Positions 36,001 to 42,999 of a stretch of 42,999 bases of DNA are shown here, one piece after another. The stretch is from Rhodanobacter sp. (GTDB taxonomy: Bacteria > Pseudomonadota > Gammaproteobacteria > Xanthomonadales > Rhodanobacteraceae): positions 1 to 42,999 of the forward strand of contig SCRF01000092.1 in assembly GCA_004322005.1 (NCBI GenBank), given 5' to 3'. Every line of letters starts with the position of its first letter. Position 1 is the stretch's first letter. The notes beneath the pieces were generated by a model that worked only from the letters and a program-made list of their open reading frames with translations, was not told the DNA's origin and did not search any database. Made by a program: the position numbers and the translations under genes.

Positions 36001-36266
36001 ACCGCACCTGCTCCATCGGCTTTGCGCTCTACCCGCTATTGGCCGACGTACCGCAACGCTTCAACTGGGAAGACGTGATCAACATCGCCGATCAATGCCT
36101 GTATGCGGCCAAGCGCAATGGGCGCAACTGCTGGGTCGGCGTGCAATCCAGGCACAAGGCCGTCACCGCGGACATCGCGGCCGGCCTGCCGGTGAACCTG
36201 GACGCCCTGGTCGCCGAGGGTTATCTGCAACTGCTGGTTTCGCCTGCGCCATACCGACTTCCGTAG
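33099..36266 (+). CDS. Diguanylate cyclase with periplasmic propeller (Reg_prop) sensor
   Basis: The 1055-residue protein has a signal peptide (SLLMALSCLLWLGPAHA), then about 700 residues of two-component-regulator-propeller repeats (for example NWAVVQDKHGLIYVANGDDG; RSLALDADGRVYVGCVGELG), a Y_Y_Y-like domain (YRDYTNLHEGDYRFRVRSRD), one membrane helix near 775 (WWAYFAVLVLLGAIIWLGFQ), a short coiled coil, and a GGDEF domain. The active site is RWGGEEFLVIA with an RxxD inhibitory site (REMD) five residues before it, so the enzyme should make c-di-GMP and be product-inhibited. The open frame starts at 32865, but that ATG overlaps the Clp-like site and lacks a signal peptide; 33099 fits better. 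TAG stop is contributed by a REP repeat. Confidence 0.88.
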   Translation: MAARWPRSLLMALSCLLWLGPAHAEALPAASSRAHTADVGVPLLRNFSPMDYGAGPQNWAVVQDKHGLIYVANGDDGVLEFDGDHWRRIAVPNRSTVRSLALDADGRVYVGCVGELGYLAPDDRGRMRYVSLLDRIEPRYRGFADVWRTFAARDGIYFATSRTIFRFNENHVAVWKAQTSFHLTFLVRNRLYVRETNRGLMELSAGKLKMVDGGERFAREKIYAMLPWGETTADGGGPMLIGTRTQGWFIFDGHRFKPWKTEADATIKRDQIYDAQWLANGRLAVATLQGGVILLDRQGHETGRLRRADGLINDTVFAMYQDRESGLWLALDNGLARVDMASALSYFSPNSGLDGSVLSIGRYRGALYAGTTKGLFRLQHGKDGNAYFSRVPGIRDQVWDLLDMDRSLLIGTSMGMFEFADGSARLRLADKTVYSLLRSSQDPSRVFLGLSDGVETMRLVHGHWLDEGRIPGISGEVRSLAEDAAGRIWISLSNDGTVRLTLPDDWKTDGGGAARVEHFDTPHATSMKTGDALVYNIAGAIRFATARGIYRFDDRSQRLVVDPGFAHLFAQGARQPSLLSEDNRGRIWMYTSDDSDTIKQTGAAIPDPGGSYRWDPRPLRAFSGMGVSAIHADKDGVMWFGANDGLYRYDPHAPVRYSKPLPALLDKVTDHAGHLLWGGAGQATPATLPWADNSLRIEYSSPNFDSSMANRFQVMLEGMDTQWSAWSKETYRDYTNLHEGDYRFRVRSRDAYGNLSKEATYAFRVLPPWYRTWWAYFAVLVLLGAIIWLGFQMRSVTLRRRNLALARLVAARTRELSASHRALQRANAALIDLNITDALTGLRNRRYVLDHIEQDVAAAQRGYGKLARSGIEDAQQHIDLLFLMIDIDHFKEINDRHGHTAGDRVLTQMRDILQAATREMDTPVRWGGEEFLVIARFASSEFGTAIAERVRSMVAQHAFDLGNGQIIHRTCSIGFALYPLLADVPQRFNWEDVINIADQCLYAAKRNGRNCWVGVQSRHKAVTADIAAGLPVNLDALVAEGYLQLLVSPAPYRLP

Positions 36267-36338
36267 GAGCGCACCCTGTGCGCGAATGCTTTTGTCACGG
36301 TTGATGCAAAAAGCATTCGCGCACAGGGTGCGCTCCTA
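36264..36338. repeat. REP-type inverted repeat pair, copy 3 (supplies the diguanylate cyclase stop)
   Basis: Inverted 23-bp arms at 36264-36286 and 36316-36338, identical in core to copies 1 and 2. The inner sequence extends the pairing (GAATGCTTTT with AAAAAGCATTC). TAG at 36264 is the stop codon of the upstream gene. The repeat also separates it from the convergent glucosidase. Confidence 0.93.
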
Positions 36339-36365
36339 CAGCCGCTCCCGCCACGACAAACCAGA

Positions 36366-37982
36366 TCAGTTCACGCGGGCAAAAAGCACACTGTGGCTGG
36401 GTAGCAGCATCCGGTCGCCGACGATTCTGCCTTGCGACAAGCCATGCCCCTGCAGAAGCTGCACCCTGTCCGGCACCGGCAAGCCGACATCGACGGCCCG
36501 GTTGGCGAGGTTGAACACCACCAGCACGGTCTCGTCGTCCAGGCTGCGGGTAAAGGCCAGCACCGGTTCTTCAGTATCGAGAAAACGGATATCGCCCAGG
36601 CAAAGCGCAGGCTGTTTCTTGCGCCACTGCATGAAGCTGCGAAAGCCGTTGAGCACCGAATGCGGATCGGCTTCCTGACGCGTCACGGCCAGCGCGCGAT
36701 GCTCCTCCGGCAACGGCAGCCAGGGCGTGCCGTGACTGAAACCGGCATGCACGTCGTCGTTCCACGGCATCGGCGTGCGGCAGCCGTCACGACCCTTGAA
36801 CTGGGGCCAGAACGCGATGCCATAGGGGTCCCGCAGCGACTCATACGGCACCTCGGCCTCGGTCAGCGCCAGTTCCTCGCCCTGGTAGACGCAGACCGAG
36901 CCACGCAGCGAACAGACCATCGCGGTGAGCAGGTTGGCCAGCTTCGCCGAGGCATCGCCATTGCCCCAGCGACTGAGCACCCGCTCCACGTCGTGATTGG
37001 AGATCGCCCAGCATGGCCAGCCTTCGTGCAACTGCGACTCGAGCTTGCGCACGGTATCGCGGATGTAGCCCGCGCTGAAGTCGTCGGTCAGCAGTTCGAA
37101 GCTGTAACCCATGTGCAGGCGGTGGTCGCTGGTGTACTCGGCCATCGTCGCCAGCGAGTCCTCGGAGGATATTTCGCCCAGCGCGGCGACGTCCTGGTAG
37201 CGATCGAGCAGTGCCCGCAGTTCCTGCAGGAACACCAGGTTCTCCGGCTGGGTGTTGTTGTAGTAGTGGTACTGGAAGGCGTAGGGGTTGTCCGGACTGA
37301 AGCCGCGGCCGACCCGCTCGTGCGGCGGCTTGGCCGGGTTGTCGCGCAGCTGGCGGTCGTGGAAGCAGAAGTTGATCGCATCCAGGCGCAGGCCATCGAC
37401 GCCGCGGTCCAGCCAGAACTTCACGTTGTCGAGTACGGCCACGCGCACTTCGGGATGATGAAAATTCAGATCCGGCTGCGAGGCCAGAAAATTGTGCAGG
37501 TAGTACTGGCCGCGCCGCGGCTCCCACTGCCATGCGCAGCCGCCGAACAGCGACAGCCAGTTGTTCGGTGGCGTGCCGTCCGGCCGCGCGTCGGCCCACA
37601 CATACCAGTCGGCCCTGGGGTTGTCGCGGCTCTGCCGGCTTTCGCGGAACCAGCTGTGCTCGATCGAGGTATGGCTGAGCACCTGGTCGATCATCACCTT
37701 CAGGCCGAGGCCATGGGCCTTGGCCAGCAGGCGGTCGAAATCGGCCAGCGTGCCGAACAGCGGATCGACGTCGCGGTAATCGGCGATGTCGTAACCGAAG
37801 TCGGCCATCGGCGACCTGAAGAACGGCGCGATCCAGATCGCATCGACGCCCAGCGTGGCCACGTAATCGAGCCGCTCGATGATGCCCGGCAGATCGCCCA
37901 CGCCGTCGCCGTTGGTGTCCAGGAAGCTGCGCGGATAGATCTGATAGATGACAGCACCGCGCCACCACGTTACATCGGTCAT
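36366..37982 (-). CDS. GH13 alpha-glucosidase
   Basis: This 538-residue GH13 enzyme is of the oligo-1,6-/alpha-glucosidase type (Xanthomonas AglA/XgtA-like, GH13_23 by appearance). The TIM barrel starts WWRGAVIYQIYPRSFLDTNG. The catalytic residues are nucleophile D201 in GLRLDAINF, acid/base E270 in ALGEISSEDS, and the transition-state Asp331 in ISNHDVER. There is no signal peptide, so it acts in the cytoplasm on imported alpha-glucosides. It is divergent from the TonB receptor, and an operator-like palindrome lies 98 bases upstream, suggesting coordinated sugar-controlled expression. Confidence 0.93.
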   Translation of the reverse strand: MTDVTWWRGAVIYQIYPRSFLDTNGDGVGDLPGIIERLDYVATLGVDAIWIAPFFRSPMADFGYDIADYRDVDPLFGTLADFDRLLAKAHGLGLKVMIDQVLSHTSIEHSWFRESRQSRDNPRADWYVWADARPDGTPPNNWLSLFGGCAWQWEPRRGQYYLHNFLASQPDLNFHHPEVRVAVLDNVKFWLDRGVDGLRLDAINFCFHDRQLRDNPAKPPHERVGRGFSPDNPYAFQYHYYNNTQPENLVFLQELRALLDRYQDVAALGEISSEDSLATMAEYTSDHRLHMGYSFELLTDDFSAGYIRDTVRKLESQLHEGWPCWAISNHDVERVLSRWGNGDASAKLANLLTAMVCSLRGSVCVYQGEELALTEAEVPYESLRDPYGIAFWPQFKGRDGCRTPMPWNDDVHAGFSHGTPWLPLPEEHRALAVTRQEADPHSVLNGFRSFMQWRKKQPALCLGDIRFLDTEEPVLAFTRSLDDETVLVVFNLANRAVDVGLPVPDRVQLLQGHGLSQGRIVGDRMLLPSHSVLFARVN

Positions 37983-38079
37983 TCAACGAATCCCTGACTG
38001 AGCCAATCGCACGTTCGCTGCCGCTCGTTGGGCGAACGGGTTCAGCTTAGCGGTAGCCTCCCATGGTCCCGCAGGGTAG

Positions 38080-38093
38080 TGCATACGTATTCA
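38080..38093. promoter_or_regulatory. LacI-type operator, copy A (glucosidase side)
   Basis: TGCATACGTATTCA, a near-palindrome with central ACGT and CG centre, typical of LacI-family operators. It is the exact reverse complement of copy B at 38273. It lies 98 bases upstream of the glucosidase ATG. The surrounding 37983-38441 region contains no gene. Confidence 0.7.
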
Positions 38094-38272
38094 TCCATGC
38101 CGCAACCGCACAATACCGCTGTCGCGCGAGCGTGTTTCCGGTGTGTTGACGGGAATCCGGTTGCGGGCTGGAGATGAGGCGCCACGCCGAATGCGCAATT
38201 CGATCCGCGGTGCGATCCAGCTCCGCCGGCCACTCATGTTGCGGTGCGATGACATGCACCCTGCACTTGTTA

Positions 38273-38286
38273 TGAATACGTATGCA
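38273..38286. promoter_or_regulatory. LacI-type operator, copy B (TonB receptor side)
   Basis: TGAATACGTATGCA, the reverse complement of copy A, 180 bases further along. It lies between a TTGTTA (38267) and TAACGG-like element, where it would sit in the spacer of the receptor promoter and block RNA polymerase. Confidence 0.7.
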
Positions 38287-38441
38287 GATAACGGCTAGTC
38301 ATGGAAACGCGGGCTTAACATCGATACACGTCGCTGGCCGAAGGTCGACCAGCGCACCCTGCCGACGGTCGTCGCCGACGGAAGCGCAGGCAAGCCAGAG
38401 TTCAAGAAATGCGGCGACATATTTTGTGGGGAGACGAGAAC

Positions 38442-41351
38442 ATGTTACTGAAACGCAACCTGATGGCTCTGGCTTTGATATCGGCCGGCTTGTGTTGTAC
38501 CGCTGTCGTGAACGCAACGCCCGCCGATCCCGCCGCTCCGGCGGCCGGCACACCGCAAAGCACCCAGGATCAGGCTTCGTCGCAGACGCCCGCTGGCGCC
38601 AAGAAGAGCACTGAAGCCGCCAGGCCGAGCAAGGTCAAGAAGCTGGGGACCGTGCAGGTCACGGGCTTCATCAGCAGCATCGAGAACTCCACCGCGATCA
38701 AGCGGAACGCCGACAGCATCGTCGAAGCGGTATCTTCCGAGCAGATCGGCAAACTGCCCGGCATCAGCATCGCCGACGCGCTGGGTCGCCTGCCCGGCCT
38801 GGCCGTGCAGACGGTCAGCGGCCGCCCGCAGGTGCTCTCGATCCACGGCCTGGGCCCGGACTTCTCCACCGCACTGGTCAACGGCGGCCAGCAGGTGTCG
38901 ACCTCCAACAACCGTGACGTGCAGTTCGACCAATACCCCTCGAGCTGGTTCAACGCCGTGGTGGTGCACCTGAGCCCGCAGGCCGATCTCATCGGCCAGG
39001 GCCTGGCCGGCACGGTGGACATGCAGACGATCCGCCCGCTCGACAAGAACAAGCCGGAAGCGGCGGTGAACGCCCACTACATCTGGAACGACAAGTCCCA
39101 GCTCGCCAATGGCCCGGGCGTCAGCGACAAGGGTTACAACGTCAACGGCGTGTGGGTGAACCAGTTCGCCAATCACACGCTGGGCGTCACGCTGGGCGTG
39201 GACCTGGAGTCCAACCCGACGCAGATCGAGCACCAGCAGCCGTGGGGCTACCCGACCGATGCGAACGGCAATGCCGTGATCGGCGGCGCGAAGAACTTCG
39301 GCATTTCCGACAGCATGAAGCGCAGAGGCCTGCTCGCCACCGTTCAGTGGCAGCCGAACGAGTTCTATACCGGCACGGTCGACATGACCTACGACAACTT
39401 CAAGGAAGTGCAGCAGGCCAAGGGCATGGAGTTCCCGCTGTTCTGGAGCTCCGCGCAGTTGCAGCCCGGCGGTACGGTACAGAACGGCCTGATTACCAGC
39501 GGCACCTACACCAACGTGTCGCCGGTCATCCGCAACGACTACAACAGCACCAGCGCGCGCGTCTACAACTTCAACTGGGACAACAAGTTCACCATCAACG
39601 AGAACTGGACGGTGGACGCCGACGCGAACTACTCGCGCGCCAAGCGTCGCGACGTCAACCTCGAGAGCTACTCCGGCAGCGGCTACAACAAGAGCGGCCC
39701 GCTCGACACGCTGAACTTCAACGAGCAGAGCAATGGCCTGCTGTACGTCAACAACTCGGTCGACTACGGCAGCGGTACCGTGCTGACCGACCCGCAGGGC
39801 TGGGGCAGCGGCAACGACGTGGTGCAGGCCGGTTTCATCAACGCGCCGCACACCGTGGATTACCTGGCCAACCTGCGCCTGAGCGTGGAGCGCAGCTTCT
39901 CCAGCGGCCCGTTCTCCAGCATGGAGTTCGGCGTGGCGAACAGCAACCGCAACAAGATCTACCACATCGACCAGAGCTTCCTGACCCTGGGCGGCGGCAC
40001 CATCAGCGGCGGAAACGCGGTCACCACCGCGCCGCTCAGCGGCACGCCGTGCTCCCCGCTGTCGTGGATGGGCGTTGCCGCCCAGCAATGCTACAACCCG
40101 TTCGACCTGATCGGCAACGGCACCCTGCAGCAGGTACCCACCTTCGGCTCGTCGCTGTCGATGCCGCCGAACTGGAAGGTGCACGAGAACGTCTTCACCC
40201 CGTACATCCAGTTCAATATCGACACCAACCTGGGCAACGTCAGCCTGCGCGGCAACTTCGGCGTGCAGGCGCAGCACACCTCGCAGCGCGCGGTCGGCGA
40301 ACGCGTGGCGCCGGGCAGCGCAATCACCGGCAACGGGATCACGCTGATCCCGGTGAGCGGCAGCACCAGCTACAACCGCTACCTGCCCAGCGCCAACCTG
40401 ATCTTCGGCCTCACCGACAACGACGACCTGCGCGTCAGCGCCGCACGCACCCTGGCCCGCCCGCGCATGGACCAGATGAACGCCAGCCTCGGGGTGAGCG
40501 GCAACATCACGCACCTGCAGTCGACCGACCCGAACCAGGCGTACTTCAGCGCTTCGGGCGGCAACGCCAAGCTCAAGCCCACCATGGCCGACAACTACAA
40601 TGTCAGCTATGAGCACTACTTCTCCGGCGGCGGCGGCTTCCAGTGCAACTCCGCCGACCAGAAGAACTCCGACCTGTGCCGCAGCGGCGGCGGCGGCTAC
40701 TTCGCGGTGTCGGGCTACTTCATCGGCCTGCACGATTACATCAACCCGAACGCGGCCTACCTTTACGACTTCAGCTCTTTCCTGCCGTTCAACCTGTCCC
40801 CGGCGCAACTCAGCCAGCTCGGCACCCCGCTGGGCGTCGTCAGCGGCCCGACCAACGACGGCCACGGCTACGTGAAGGGCGCCCAGGTGACCCTGAACCT
40901 GCCCGCCAACCTGATCAGCCCGGCGCTCGACGGCTTCGGCGTGATCCTGACCGGCAACCGCACCAAGAGCTCGCTGGTCTACGCCGGCAACAGCAACCCG
41001 ATCACCGTGCCGGGTCTGTCGAAGTGGGTGGCGAACGGCACGCTGTACTACCAGCACAACGGCTTCGAGGCCCGCGTGAGCGACAGCTACCGTTCCAGCT
41101 TCCTGGGCGAGGTGTCGGGCATCAGTGCGTCGCGCATCGAGCAGACCCTGCAGGGCGGCAGCAGCTACGACGCACAGGTCAGCTACACCTTCGACCACGG
41201 TCCGCTGAACGGCCTGACGATCATTGCGCAGGGCTCCAACCTGTCCAACAAGACCTTCGTCACCTTCCAGAACAACGATCCGCGGCAGGTGCAGAACTGG
41301 GAAAGCTACGGCCGCCGCTACGAGATCGGCATCTCCTACAAGTTCCTGTAA
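38442..41351 (+). CDS. TonB-dependent receptor, Xanthomonas/Caulobacter carbohydrate type
   Basis: This 969-residue outer-membrane transporter has a signal peptide (LMALALISAGLCCTAVVNA), a TonB box-like KLGTVQVTGF near residue 72, the plug (AVSSEQIGKLPGISIADALG, RLPGLAVQTVSGRPQVLSIH) and a large beta-barrel ending YEIGISYKFL. The plug features fit the TonB-Xanth-Caul subfamily, which takes up plant or fungal glycans. GGGGAG lies upstream of the ATG at 38442. Its neighbours, a GH13 glucosidase and a halogenase-like flavoprotein, form a typical carbohydrate utilisation set, here probably for an alpha-glucoside. Confidence 0.92.
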   Translation: MLLKRNLMALALISAGLCCTAVVNATPADPAAPAAGTPQSTQDQASSQTPAGAKKSTEAARPSKVKKLGTVQVTGFISSIENSTAIKRNADSIVEAVSSEQIGKLPGISIADALGRLPGLAVQTVSGRPQVLSIHGLGPDFSTALVNGGQQVSTSNNRDVQFDQYPSSWFNAVVVHLSPQADLIGQGLAGTVDMQTIRPLDKNKPEAAVNAHYIWNDKSQLANGPGVSDKGYNVNGVWVNQFANHTLGVTLGVDLESNPTQIEHQQPWGYPTDANGNAVIGGAKNFGISDSMKRRGLLATVQWQPNEFYTGTVDMTYDNFKEVQQAKGMEFPLFWSSAQLQPGGTVQNGLITSGTYTNVSPVIRNDYNSTSARVYNFNWDNKFTINENWTVDADANYSRAKRRDVNLESYSGSGYNKSGPLDTLNFNEQSNGLLYVNNSVDYGSGTVLTDPQGWGSGNDVVQAGFINAPHTVDYLANLRLSVERSFSSGPFSSMEFGVANSNRNKIYHIDQSFLTLGGGTISGGNAVTTAPLSGTPCSPLSWMGVAAQQCYNPFDLIGNGTLQQVPTFGSSLSMPPNWKVHENVFTPYIQFNIDTNLGNVSLRGNFGVQAQHTSQRAVGERVAPGSAITGNGITLIPVSGSTSYNRYLPSANLIFGLTDNDDLRVSAARTLARPRMDQMNASLGVSGNITHLQSTDPNQAYFSASGGNAKLKPTMADNYNVSYEHYFSGGGGFQCNSADQKNSDLCRSGGGGYFAVSGYFIGLHDYINPNAAYLYDFSSFLPFNLSPAQLSQLGTPLGVVSGPTNDGHGYVKGAQVTLNLPANLISPALDGFGVILTGNRTKSSLVYAGNSNPITVPGLSKWVANGTLYYQHNGFEARVSDSYRSSFLGEVSGISASRIEQTLQGGSSYDAQVSYTFDHGPLNGLTIIAQGSNLSNKTFVTFQNNDPRQVQNWESYGRRYEIGISYKFL

Positions 41352-41371
41352 GCAAAAAGCTGCTCCCCACC

Positions 41372-41406
41372 AGCCCCGTTGAGTCCATCCAGCGGGGCTT
41401 TTTTTT
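41372..41406 (+). terminator. Rho-independent terminator after the TonB receptor
   Basis: AGCCCCG and CGGGGCT form a 7-bp stem with a 14-base loop, followed by eight T. It suggests the halogenase is transcribed at a lower level or from its own promoter. Confidence 0.88.
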
Positions 41407-41461
41407 GACAAGGCCGTGGCGAACCGCTAGTTAACGGCCTTCAGGCATTTCGGGTATACGC

Positions 41462-42967
41462 ATGCAGGCCAATCCCATCCAGCGCGTGGTCATCGTCGGC
41501 GGCGGCACTGCCGGCTGGATGGCCGCCGCCCTGCTCGCCCGCGCACTGGGGCCGCAAGTGCAGATTCGGCTGGTCGAGTCGGACGAGATCGGCGTCGTCG
41601 GGGTCGGCGAGGCCACCATTCCCTCGATTCGCCTGGTCAACCAGTTTCTCGGCCTGGACGAAGACGACCTGCTGCGCGCCACCCACGGCACCTTCAAGCT
41701 GGGCATCGAATTCAACGACTGGCGCCGGCTGGGCGATTCGTACCTGCACGCTTTCGGCGACCTCGGCCTGCCGCTGGGGCTGATCGGCTTTCACCACTAC
41801 TGGCTGCGGGACCGCCAGCGCGCCGGCGCCGCGGACTTGTGGGCCTACTCGCTCAATGCGACCGCGGCACGAGCGCATCGTTTCGGTCGCATGGAGCGCG
41901 TCGGCAGCAGCCCGCTGACCGGCATCAAGTATGCCTATCAGCTCGACGCGATTGCCTATGGCCAGTACCTGCGCCGCCACATCGACCCGGCCATCGTGCA
42001 GCGCATCGAAGGCAGGATCGTCGACGTGCAGCTGCGCGCCGGGGACGGCTTCATCGAATCGGTGCAGCTGGCCAGCGGCGAGCGCGTGGCGGGCGACCTG
42101 TTCATCGACTGCTCGGGCTTCCGCGGCTTGCTGATCGAGGGCGCGCTGAAGACCGGCTACGACAACTGGCAGCAGTGGCTGCCGTGCGACCGCGCACTGG
42201 CCGTGGCCAGCGCGCGGGTGGCGCCGATGCGTCCGTACACCCAGGCCGGCGCACGCACCGCCGGCTGGCAGTGGCGCATCCCGTTGCAGCATCGCAGCGG
42301 CAACGGCCACGTCTACTGCAGCCGGTTCATCAGCGACGACGAAGCCGCGGCGACGCTGCTGGCCAACCTGGAAGGCGAACCGCTGGCCGACCCGCGTCCG
42401 CTGCGCTTCATCGCCGGCATGCGCCGGCAGTCATGGAACCGCAACTGCGTGGCGCTGGGGTTGGCGGCCGGCTTCATGGAGCCGCTGGAATCGACCAGCA
42501 TCCACCTGATCCAGTCGGGCGTGAGCCGGTTGCTGGCGATGTTCCCCGACCGCCACTGCGATGTCGCCCTCAGTACCGAATACAACCGCCAGACGCGCTT
42601 CGAGTACGAGCGGATCCGTGACTTTCTGATCCTGCACTACAAGGCGACCGAGCGCGACGACAGCCCGTTCTGGCGACACTGCGCACAGATGGAGATTCCC
42701 GAATCGCTGGCGCGGCGGATCGCGTTGTTCCGCGGCAACGGCAGCATCTTCCGCGACGCCGACGAGCTGTTCACCGAGGTCGGCTGGCTGCAGGTGCTGC
42801 TCGGCCAGGGCATCGAGCCGCAGCGCCATCACCCGCTCGCCGATACGCTCGATCAGGGCCAGCTCGACGAGTTCCTGGGCAACATCCGCACCCTGGTCGA
42901 CCGCGCCGCGGGCACCCTGCCGCCGCACGAACGCTTCGTCGCCGAACACTGCAAGGCGCAGACCTGA
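41462..42967 (+). CDS. Flavin-dependent halogenase-like protein (tryptophan halogenase family)
   Basis: The 501-residue protein keeps all motifs of flavin-dependent halogenases: FAD site GGGTAGW (13-19), K79 in GTFKLGIEF, WQWRIP (269-274), and E343 in MEPLESTSIH. Lys79 and Glu343 correspond to the catalytic residues of PrnA-type enzymes. Members linked to TonB receptors in Xanthomonas and Caulobacter are not proven tryptophan halogenases, and some tested Xanthomonas homologues brominate indole in vitro; the natural substrate is unknown. A terminator separates it from the receptor gene. The ribosome binding site is weak. Confidence 0.88.
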   Translation: MQANPIQRVVIVGGGTAGWMAAALLARALGPQVQIRLVESDEIGVVGVGEATIPSIRLVNQFLGLDEDDLLRATHGTFKLGIEFNDWRRLGDSYLHAFGDLGLPLGLIGFHHYWLRDRQRAGAADLWAYSLNATAARAHRFGRMERVGSSPLTGIKYAYQLDAIAYGQYLRRHIDPAIVQRIEGRIVDVQLRAGDGFIESVQLASGERVAGDLFIDCSGFRGLLIEGALKTGYDNWQQWLPCDRALAVASARVAPMRPYTQAGARTAGWQWRIPLQHRSGNGHVYCSRFISDDEAAATLLANLEGEPLADPRPLRFIAGMRRQSWNRNCVALGLAAGFMEPLESTSIHLIQSGVSRLLAMFPDRHCDVALSTEYNRQTRFEYERIRDFLILHYKATERDDSPFWRHCAQMEIPESLARRIALFRGNGSIFRDADELFTEVGWLQVLLGQGIEPQRHHPLADTLDQGQLDEFLGNIRTLVDRAAGTLPPHERFVAEHCKAQT

Positions 42968-42999
42968 GCCGGCGCGGGCGGTCGATGCCTGCAGCGACC

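Noticed and set aside
38445..41411. A 988-codon open frame antisense to the TonB receptor, and similar long antisense frames such as 7024-9369 and 421-2448 upstream of flgL
   Set aside because: High GC makes antisense frames open. Their translations are His/Arg/Ala/Val-rich with no family motifs, whereas the opposite strand has clear genes.

Overview
The window is GC-rich, densely packed gammaproteobacterial chromosome. Gene content and order point to the Xanthomonadales, most likely Rhodanobacteraceae (Rhodanobacter/Dyella-like). Supporting features are a polar-flagellum type locus with sigma-54 and sigma-28 promoters, the rsmD-coaD-ferredoxin cluster, mutY-yggX, a Xanthomonas/Caulobacter-type TonB receptor beside a flavin-dependent halogenase and a GH13 glucosidase, and a repeated TAGGAGCGC...GCGCTCCTA extragenic palindrome. 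The genus is inference; there is no rRNA here to settle it.

Region 1 (1-15246) is flagellar. On the minus strand, flgB-flgC-flgD-flgE-flgF-flgG-flgH-flgI-flgJ-flgK-flgL form one long operon for rod, hook, rings and hook-filament junction, followed by the start of a flagellin gene at the left edge. cheV is also on the minus strand. Pointing the other way are a soluble methyl-accepting protein, flgA, flgM and flgN. Promoters can be read directly: sigma-54 (-24/-12) sites before flgB and before the soluble receptor, and sigma-28 (FliA) sites before cheV, flgM and the flagellin. These agree with a hierarchy in which sigma-54 makes the hook-basal body, and the FlgM/FliA switch then turns on filament and chemotaxis genes. 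An EAL/HDOD protein follows flgN.

Region 2 (16673-25102) is housekeeping. It holds a TMEM43-like membrane protein, an MBL-fold hydrolase, a truncated gamma-glutamyltransferase, a 2[4Fe-4S] ferredoxin, a lipoprotein, coaD and rsmD on the minus strand, then ftsY, an AsmA-like protein, mutY, yggX and tRNA-Phe on the plus strand.

Region 3 (25103-32645) is accessory. Downstream of tRNA-Phe lie a HicBA-like toxin-antitoxin pair and the C-terminal remnant of a tyrosine integrase, which suggests a decayed island. Next is a three-gene heavy-metal-type RND efflux operon on the minus strand. Beyond it sits a compact unit that looks like an Anr/FNR-activated small RNA: an FNR box, a -10 box at the right spacing, and a Rho-independent terminator, with no protein gene. 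I regard this as the best candidate for an undescribed element.

Region 4 (32868-42967) holds a periplasmic-propeller diguanylate cyclase preceded by a CRP/Clp-like site. After it comes a carbohydrate locus: a GH13 glucosidase divergent from a TonB-dependent receptor, with a flavin-dependent halogenase after the receptor. Two identical CG-centred 14-bp operators in opposite orientation lie between glucosidase and receptor.

Three copies of one palindromic repeat pair end genes in this window. In two of them the TAG of the repeat is itself the stop codon of the upstream gene.
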